From positions 1-35,886 of the forward strand of contig NZ_FOXC01000029.1 in the NCBI RefSeq assembly GCF_900115605.1: a DNA stretch of 35,886 nt, read 5' to 3'. This document shows positions 32,046 through 35,886 of this stretch, one piece after another. This DNA comes from Halolactibacillus halophilus (lineage in GTDB: Bacteria; Bacillota; Bacilli; Bacillales; Amphibacillaceae). A program made the translations under genes and the position numbers. The notes under the pieces were generated by a model, which did no database searches, was not told the DNA's origin, and saw only the letters and a program-made list of their open reading frames with translations. Position 1 is the stretch's first letter. The number at the start of each line of letters is the position of its first letter.

Positions 32046-33170
32046 ATGACTTTTACTTTACAACCATTTATACAAGATGCCCTCACCAAACAAGGAATTG
32101 AGACGTTGATGCCGGTACAAGAGAAAGTCTTGCCTTACTTTGAAGCGAGACAAGATGTGTTTGTGACGGCCCCAACGGGAAGCGGGAAAACATTGGCATA
32201 TCTGTTGCCGGTGATAAATAACCTTGAGACAAATACACTCGACTTACAAACTGTGATTATTGCCTCAAGCCATGAACTCGTGATGCAAATTTTTGACTGG
32301 ATTCAACAATTAAAGCAAGGCTCAGATATTCGCGTTCAAGCACTTATTGGTGGTGCGAATGTGAAGCGACAAATTGAAAAGTTAAAAAAGAAACCACATA
32401 TTGTCGTTGGTACACCAGGCCGTATGGTCGAATTGATTAATCAAAAGAAATTAAAAATGCATAAAGTATCAACCATCATCCTTGATGAGGTTGACCAACT
32501 CGTCATCCCAGAACATCAACAAGCGCTTGAGCGTATTATCCAAAGTACGGATAACTCGCGTCAAATTACTTGTTTTTCAGCGACGATTAGTCACCAGGCC
32601 AAAGAAATAGTGTCTGAGTGGATGGAGGCACCGGAATCGATTCATATTAAACGTGAGGATATTGTTTTACCTGATGTGACACATGGTTATTTACTCGGTG
32701 ACCAACGGGATAAGTTTGATTATTTGCGTAAGTTAATTCATGCCGAAAAGAAAAAGACGCTCGTCTTCTTTAATGACAAAGCGTCACTTGAAAAAGCGTA
32801 TGAACGTTTAACCTACCATCATATTGATAGTTTAATGTTGCATAGTGATTTGCCTAAAGAGTTGCGTAAAGAATCAATTAAGAGCTTTAAACAAGGCGAT
32901 TGTCAGTTGATGTTGACGACCGATGTCAGTAGTCGTGGACTTGATGTCGATGACTTAACCGAAGTTGTCCAAATCGACTTGCCACGTGAAGTTGATCAAT
33001 ACGTTCACCGTGCGGGTAGAACTGGCCGCCTCGGTTCAACAGAAGGCTATGTTTTATCGATTGTCACAAAAGGTGAATATCAATCACTAAAAAAATTGAC
33101 GAATGCCTTACATTTAGATTTAACTGAGTTTTACTTATCACATGGTCAGTTAACGGAACGAAAAAAATAG
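32046..33170 (+). CDS. yfmL: DEAD-box RNA helicase, YfmL type
   Basis: ATP-dependent RNA helicase of about 374 residues with only the two RecA domains, as in B. subtilis YfmL (ribosome assembly, cold growth). Q motif in ETLMPVQ; motif I APTGSGKT; VGTPGRM; motif II is DEVD rather than DEAD; motif III SAT in CFSATI; domain 2 has LVFFNDKASLEKA, TTDVSSRGLDVDDL and HRAGRTGRLG. The stretch LIGGANVKRQIEKLKKKPHI and the DQLVIPEH region match YfmL closely from memory, which separates it from CshA/CshB/DbpA. There is no C-terminal RNA-binding extension. AAGGAG at 32031-32036 lies 3 bases before ATG 32040 and 9 before ATG 32046, so the latter is chosen. Convergent with trhA. Confidence 0.93.
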   Translation: MTFTLQPFIQDALTKQGIETLMPVQEKVLPYFEARQDVFVTAPTGSGKTLAYLLPVINNLETNTLDLQTVIIASSHELVMQIFDWIQQLKQGSDIRVQALIGGANVKRQIEKLKKKPHIVVGTPGRMVELINQKKLKMHKVSTIILDEVDQLVIPEHQQALERIIQSTDNSRQITCFSATISHQAKEIVSEWMEAPESIHIKREDIVLPDVTHGYLLGDQRDKFDYLRKLIHAEKKKTLVFFNDKASLEKAYERLTYHHIDSLMLHSDLPKELRKESIKSFKQGDCQLMLTTDVSSRGLDVDDLTEVVQIDLPREVDQYVHRAGRTGRLGSTEGYVLSIVTKGEYQSLKKLTNALHLDLTEFYLSHGQLTERKK

Positions 33171-33198
33171 CGAAGGGTTATGTGCCCTCTCGTCAAAA

Positions 33199-33242
33199 AA
33201 GAGTCAAAGCTTCTCTTATATATGAGAGAAGCTTTGACTCTT
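33199..33242. terminator. Shared terminator of yfmL and trhA
   Basis: A perfect 18-bp stem (33199-33216 with 33225-33242). On the minus strand it starts 1 base after the trhA stop and runs into TTTTTTGACG; on the plus strand the T run is weaker (CTTCTTATG). Confidence 0.85.
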
Positions 33243-33243
33243 C

Positions 33244-33897
33244 TTATGAGAGTTCAATCGGTAAGACGTAATAAAGAACGCTGAAAAAATGAACAATTGT
33301 TCCAGCTAACACAAATAAGTGCCACACCATATGATGATATTTAAACCAGCGCCACATATAAAAGACAGCCCCAAACGTGTAAAGAATGCCGCCAATGGCA
33401 AGTAAGACAATCCCACCAGATGCAATATTTTCAGTTAAGCTCGACCATGTAAAAACAATCAGCCAACCCATTAAAATATAGATCAACGTAGATACAATCA
33501 CGAATCGTCGAACAAAGAAAATCTTAAAAATCGAGCCGGCAATCGCAATCGCCCAGACGATAATAAATAAGCGCATCCCAACGTCTCCTCTTACGGCTAC
33601 GAGTAAATAAGGGGTGTAGGTACCGGCGATAAAGAAGTAAATTGATGAGTGATCAAGAATTTCAAACACATCTTTTGCCCGACCATTCGGTAAGCTATGG
33701 AGTAACGTTGATGATGTATACAAAAATACCATCGTTACACCATAAATCGTAAAACTAACAACATGGACCCAACTGCCATTTAATGAACTAAACACAATCA
33801 GTAACACGAGAGCTAAAATAGAAAGTAAAGCCCCAACGCCGTGACTGACGGCATTAGCAATTTCTTCCCCTAAACTAAACCGATGCTTGGTAATCAT
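33244..33897 (-). CDS. trhA: Hemolysin III / TrhA family membrane protein
   Basis: A 217-residue PAQR-superfamily protein with seven membrane segments. Conserved metal-type residues are present: His19 in NAVSHGVGALLS, FLYTSSTLLHSLP, LDHSSIYFFIAGTYTPYLL, and HLFVLAGTIVHFFSVLYYV at the end. In B. subtilis the YplQ/TrhA homologue affects membrane lipid and energy homeostasis; a lytic role is not implied. GGAGGA precedes the ATG by 7 bases. Single gene, convergent with yfmL and divergent from arsR. The 33898-34150 gap must hold its promoter, but no strong boxes are seen; TTGACA at 34098-34103 on the plus strand has no -10 at the right distance. Confidence 0.92.
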   Translation of the reverse strand: MITKHRFSLGEEIANAVSHGVGALLSILALVLLIVFSSLNGSWVHVVSFTIYGVTMVFLYTSSTLLHSLPNGRAKDVFEILDHSSIYFFIAGTYTPYLLVAVRGDVGMRLFIIVWAIAIAGSIFKIFFVRRFVIVSTLIYILMGWLIVFTWSSLTENIASGGIVLLAIGGILYTFGAVFYMWRWFKYHHMVWHLFVLAGTIVHFFSVLYYVLPIELS

Positions 33898-34161
33898 AGT
33901 GATTCCTCCACAATCTCTAGTATGTAATAGACATATTCCTAAGTGATGACCATCATCACTTTTGTTTTCCAGTCTTTTTTCTGTCTCTTACTATTATGAA
34001 TATGATTCAAAAGAGATGCAAGGAAAAACATAATCGGCTATGATAAGGATAGGCTATATAAAGAGAATGAATGGTGAGCAATTAGTAAAACGGTCTATTG
34101 ACACCGACCCTTGTCATAGCTTGAAAGTTTGTAAAGAGGGTGTAAATTTCAATATAAGTGA

Positions 34162-34190
34162 TTGATTATATAAGCAGATGGTTATATACT
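34162..34190 (+). promoter_or_regulatory. arsR promoter with embedded ArsR operator
   Basis: TTGATT (34162-34167), 17-base spacer, TATACT (34185-34190). The spacer starts with ATATAA (34168-34173), and TTATAT (34182-34187) mirrors it, giving a 6-8-6 palindrome between and over the promoter boxes. A half-site copy ATATAAG also sits at 34152-34158. This is the usual arrangement for ArsR autorepression relieved by arsenite. Confidence 0.7.
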
Positions 34191-34212
34191 AGACACAGAA
34201 GGAGCGAATATT

Positions 34213-34596
34213 ATGTTACCAATAGAAGAAACAGCATCAATTCTTAAATTAATGGGGGATAAAACACGACTCACCATGCTGAAATTATTAGAAGGAGACA
34301 CGTGCTGTGTTTGTGAGTTCGTTGAACTCTTTGGCATGAGTCAACCGGCGATTAGTCAGCATTTACGCAAATTAAAAGATGTAGGGCTTGTAAAAGAGGA
34401 CAAGCGTCATCAGTGGGTATTTTATTATTTAAATGAGGACCATGACCTTTATCCAATGGTTGAGCGTGTGTTATCGACCTTACCGTCTCAACAAGAGAAA
34501 CTCCTTCAGTTGACAGAAGACGGCAAACGTATTGATTGTTGTTCGATCAAAGGGGAGAATAGTCAAGATGACAAAGGAACAAACGTCAGGGATTAG
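34213..34596 (+). CDS. arsR: ArsR-family arsenite-responsive repressor
   Basis: A 127-residue winged-helix repressor of the SmtB/ArsR family. The metalloid site is at the start of helix 3: DTCCVCEFVELF (Cys31, Cys32, Cys34), the ELCVCDL-type motif with an extra Cys. The recognition helix is SQPAISQHLRKLKDVGLV. A DCC pair near residue 114 adds two more thiols at the C-terminus that could complete the As(III) site. The wing is VKEDKRHQWVFYYLN. AAGGAG lies 8 bases before the ATG. It is followed by, and overlaps by 29 bases, the arsenite exporter, so repressor and pump are one operon under the palindromic operator upstream. Confidence 0.93.
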   Translation: MLPIEETASILKLMGDKTRLTMLKLLEGDTCCVCEFVELFGMSQPAISQHLRKLKDVGLVKEDKRHQWVFYYLNEDHDLYPMVERVLSTLPSQQEKLLQLTEDGKRIDCCSIKGENSQDDKGTNVRD

Positions 34597-35614
34597 TTTT
34601 TTTGAACGATATTTAACCGTCTGGGTACTGTTATGCATGGTTGTCGGCGTATTACTGAGTATACTTTTTCCAGGGGTAACGAGCTTTTTACAAGACTTAA
34701 CGTACGCGGAAATATCGATTCCTATTGCAATTCTGATTTGGTTAATGATTTACCCAATGATGATGAAAGTGAATTTTAAAAGTGTCAAACGCATCTCAAA
34801 AGACCGAAAAGGGATTTATCTAACGTGGGTGATTAATTGGTTGGTTAAACCATTTACGATGTACGCGATTAGTTACGTGTTCTTTTACTTTATTTTTAGT
34901 GCATTTATTTCAGAAGATTTAGCACGCGAATATGTCGCTGGTGCGGTCATTTTAGGGGCGGCGCCTTGTACAGCGATGGTGTTTGTTTGGAGTCACCTTA
35001 CGAAAGGTGACGCAGCTTATACGGTTGTTCAAGTTGCAACGAATGATTTAATTGTCTTATTGCTGTATACGCCGATCGTTGCTTTATTGTTAGGGGTTTC
35101 TGGTATTGAAGTCCCGTTTGATACGTTGATTTTATCGATTGTCTTATTTGTGGTCATTCCACTGTTAGGCGGTTTATTGACGAGACAACATATGGTGAAA
35201 GCTAAGGGTGAGACATATTTTGAAGAAGTCTTTTTAGCCAAGTTTAAAAATACGACCACCATTGGCTTACTCCTGACACTGATTTTAATCTTTATGTTCC
35301 AAGGCGAGACAATTCTTGCTAACTATGGACATATTGTGTTGATTGCTGTCCCGCTGATTATTCAAACATTCTTTATCTTTTTCTTAGCATATTATGCGGC
35401 TAAGAAATTAAACTTAGCTCATGACATTGCTGCACCTGCAGGGATGATTGGCGCGTCGAATTTCTTCGAACTATCTGTCGCGGTGGCGATTAGTTTGTTT
35501 GGCGTCACCTCACCCGTTGCTCTTGCGGTAACGGTTGGGATTATTGTAGAAGTACCAGTGATGTTGTTACTTGTAAGGATCGCTAATCAAACACGACATT
35601 GGTTCAAAGCCTAA
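34568..35614 (+). CDS. arsB: ACR3-family arsenite efflux permease
   Basis: Arsenite exporter of the ACR3 (BASS-like) type with about ten membrane segments, 348 residues. LGAAPCTAMVFVWSHLTKGD holds the cysteine essential for As(III) transport in ACR3 proteins, followed by YTVVQVATNDLIVLLLYTP. The C-terminal GASNFFELSVAVAISLFG is the second conserved crossover region. The frame is open from 34532, but AGGGGAG (34551-34557) and the ACR3-type N-terminus favour ATG 34568 (MTKEQTSGISFFERY). No arsenate reductase is in the window, so resistance would rely on reduction encoded elsewhere or cover arsenite only. Confidence 0.94.
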   Translation: MTKEQTSGISFFERYLTVWVLLCMVVGVLLSILFPGVTSFLQDLTYAEISIPIAILIWLMIYPMMMKVNFKSVKRISKDRKGIYLTWVINWLVKPFTMYAISYVFFYFIFSAFISEDLAREYVAGAVILGAAPCTAMVFVWSHLTKGDAAYTVVQVATNDLIVLLLYTPIVALLLGVSGIEVPFDTLILSIVLFVVIPLLGGLLTRQHMVKAKGETYFEEVFLAKFKNTTTIGLLLTLILIFMFQGETILANYGHIVLIAVPLIIQTFFIFFLAYYAAKKLNLAHDIAAPAGMIGASNFFELSVAVAISLFGVTSPVALAVTVGIIVEVPVMLLLVRIANQTRHWFKA

Positions 35615-35641
35615 GTAGCCATTCGGATAAGCTGTTAATAT

Positions 35642-35683
35642 AGTAGCGTCTCTCTTTCAGTTGAGAGACGCTACTCTTTTTTT
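35642..35683 (+). terminator. Terminator of the ars operon
   Basis: AGTAGCGTCTCTC (35642-35654) and GAGAGACGCTACT (35663-35675) are perfect complements with an 8-base loop, then CTTTTTTT. Confidence 0.95.
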
Positions 35684-35764
35684 GGTTGATGGTCTATGTT
35701 AATGTGATGATGGCTTGTCAGAATAACGAGAATTTTTTTAAGATTTGAACTATTGACAAGGTCC

Positions 35765-35866
35765 TTTTCAAATGGAAAATGGATAGCTATAATCTCGAGT
35801 TTGACACTTAATTAAAACAAAAACTCTCTAACCCCTTATTTTTCAGGGGTTTAGAGAGTTTTTTCG
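35765..35866 (+). ncRNA. Promoter-terminator cassette: small RNA or leader attenuator
   Basis: TTTTCA (35765-35770), a 17-base spacer and a perfect TATAAT (35788-35793) are followed about 30 bases on by a strong hairpin: AACTCTCTAACCCC (35822-35835) with GGGGTTTAGAGAGTT (35846-35860), one bulged base, then TTTT. The predicted RNA is about 65 bases and has no open frame. It could be a free small RNA or the leader of a gene beyond the right edge. Confidence 0.4.
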
Positions 35867-35886
35867 CTTTTGAAAAAGTGAGTACT

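Noticed and set aside
1-35886. tRNA, rRNA, CRISPR, insertion sequence or prophage features
   Set aside because: No cloverleaf with a T-loop TTCGA block, no regularly spaced repeats, no transposase, integrase or phage gene and no paired terminal repeats with a target duplication were found.

Overview
The window reads as chromosomal DNA of a low-GC, motile, probably facultatively anaerobic member of the Bacillota, most likely Bacillales. The evidence is strong AGGAGG-type ribosome binding sites, A/T-rich intergenic DNA, many hairpin-plus-T-run terminators, and proteins whose closest recognisable relatives are Bacillus YfmL, YvbK, TrhA and PfkA. A Halolactibacillus- or Amphibacillus-like genus is a guess. 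I saw no tRNA or rRNA gene, transposase, prophage gene or CRISPR array. The layout looks like ordinary chromosome carrying small accessory operons.

Region by region. 0.2-2.6 kb: a PAS-PAS-PAS-GGDEF-EAL protein. 2.8-5.9 kb, minus strand: beta-phosphoglucomutase then maltose phosphorylase, with cre/LacI-type operator candidates upstream. 6.2-6.7 kb: an acidic lipoprotein. 7.1-11.3 kb: a MurNAc recycling operon (murR, murQ, murP, mupG). 11.4-13.2 kb, minus: a chemoreceptor with an N-terminal heme-binding H-NOX domain. 13.5-14.3 kb, minus: alkylation repair (Tag glycosylase plus an alkyltransferase-like protein). 14.5-15.9 kb, minus: an SH3-G5 surface protein and a GNAT acetyltransferase. 16.2-20.4 kb: membrane GGDEF-EAL, DUF389 and a divergent EAL protein. 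20.5-21.4 kb: pfkA. 21.6-24.5 kb, minus: a Gfo/Idh/MocA oxidoreductase and a dCache chemoreceptor. 24.7-25.5 kb: a RimK-like ATP-grasp ligase. 25.6-29.0 kb: a c-di-GMP-I riboswitch, a membrane diguanylate cyclase and an orphan solute-binding lipoprotein. 29.5-31.6 kb: two DUF1538 membrane proteins and a tandem PII-like protein. 32.0-33.9 kb: a YfmL-type DEAD-box helicase and, convergent to it, TrhA/hemolysin III. 34.2-35.6 kb: arsR-acr3. The window ends with a promoter-terminator cassette that may be a small RNA or an attenuator.

Two themes stand out. The first is signalling for motility and lifestyle: four c-di-GMP genes, one c-di-GMP riboswitch and two chemoreceptors lie within 30 kb. The riboswitch sits in front of a diguanylate cyclase that lacks the usual RxxD inhibitory site, which suggests feedback at the RNA level. 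The co-transcribed solute-binding protein has no ABC partner and may be the sensory input to that cyclase. The second is sugar salvage feeding glycolysis: maltose through G1P to G6P, and MurNAc through MurNAc-6P to GlcNAc-6P, alongside pfkA.

The best candidates for something new are: (1) the H-NOX chemoreceptor, which keeps the heme ligand and all three distal-pocket residues of the oxygen-binding H-NOX from Caldanaerobacter (W9, N74, Y140, at identical numbering); (2) the riboswitch-cyclase-binding protein operon; (3) the coupled DUF1538-DUF1538-tandem PII operon, which looks like a PII-gated membrane transport system of unknown substrate.
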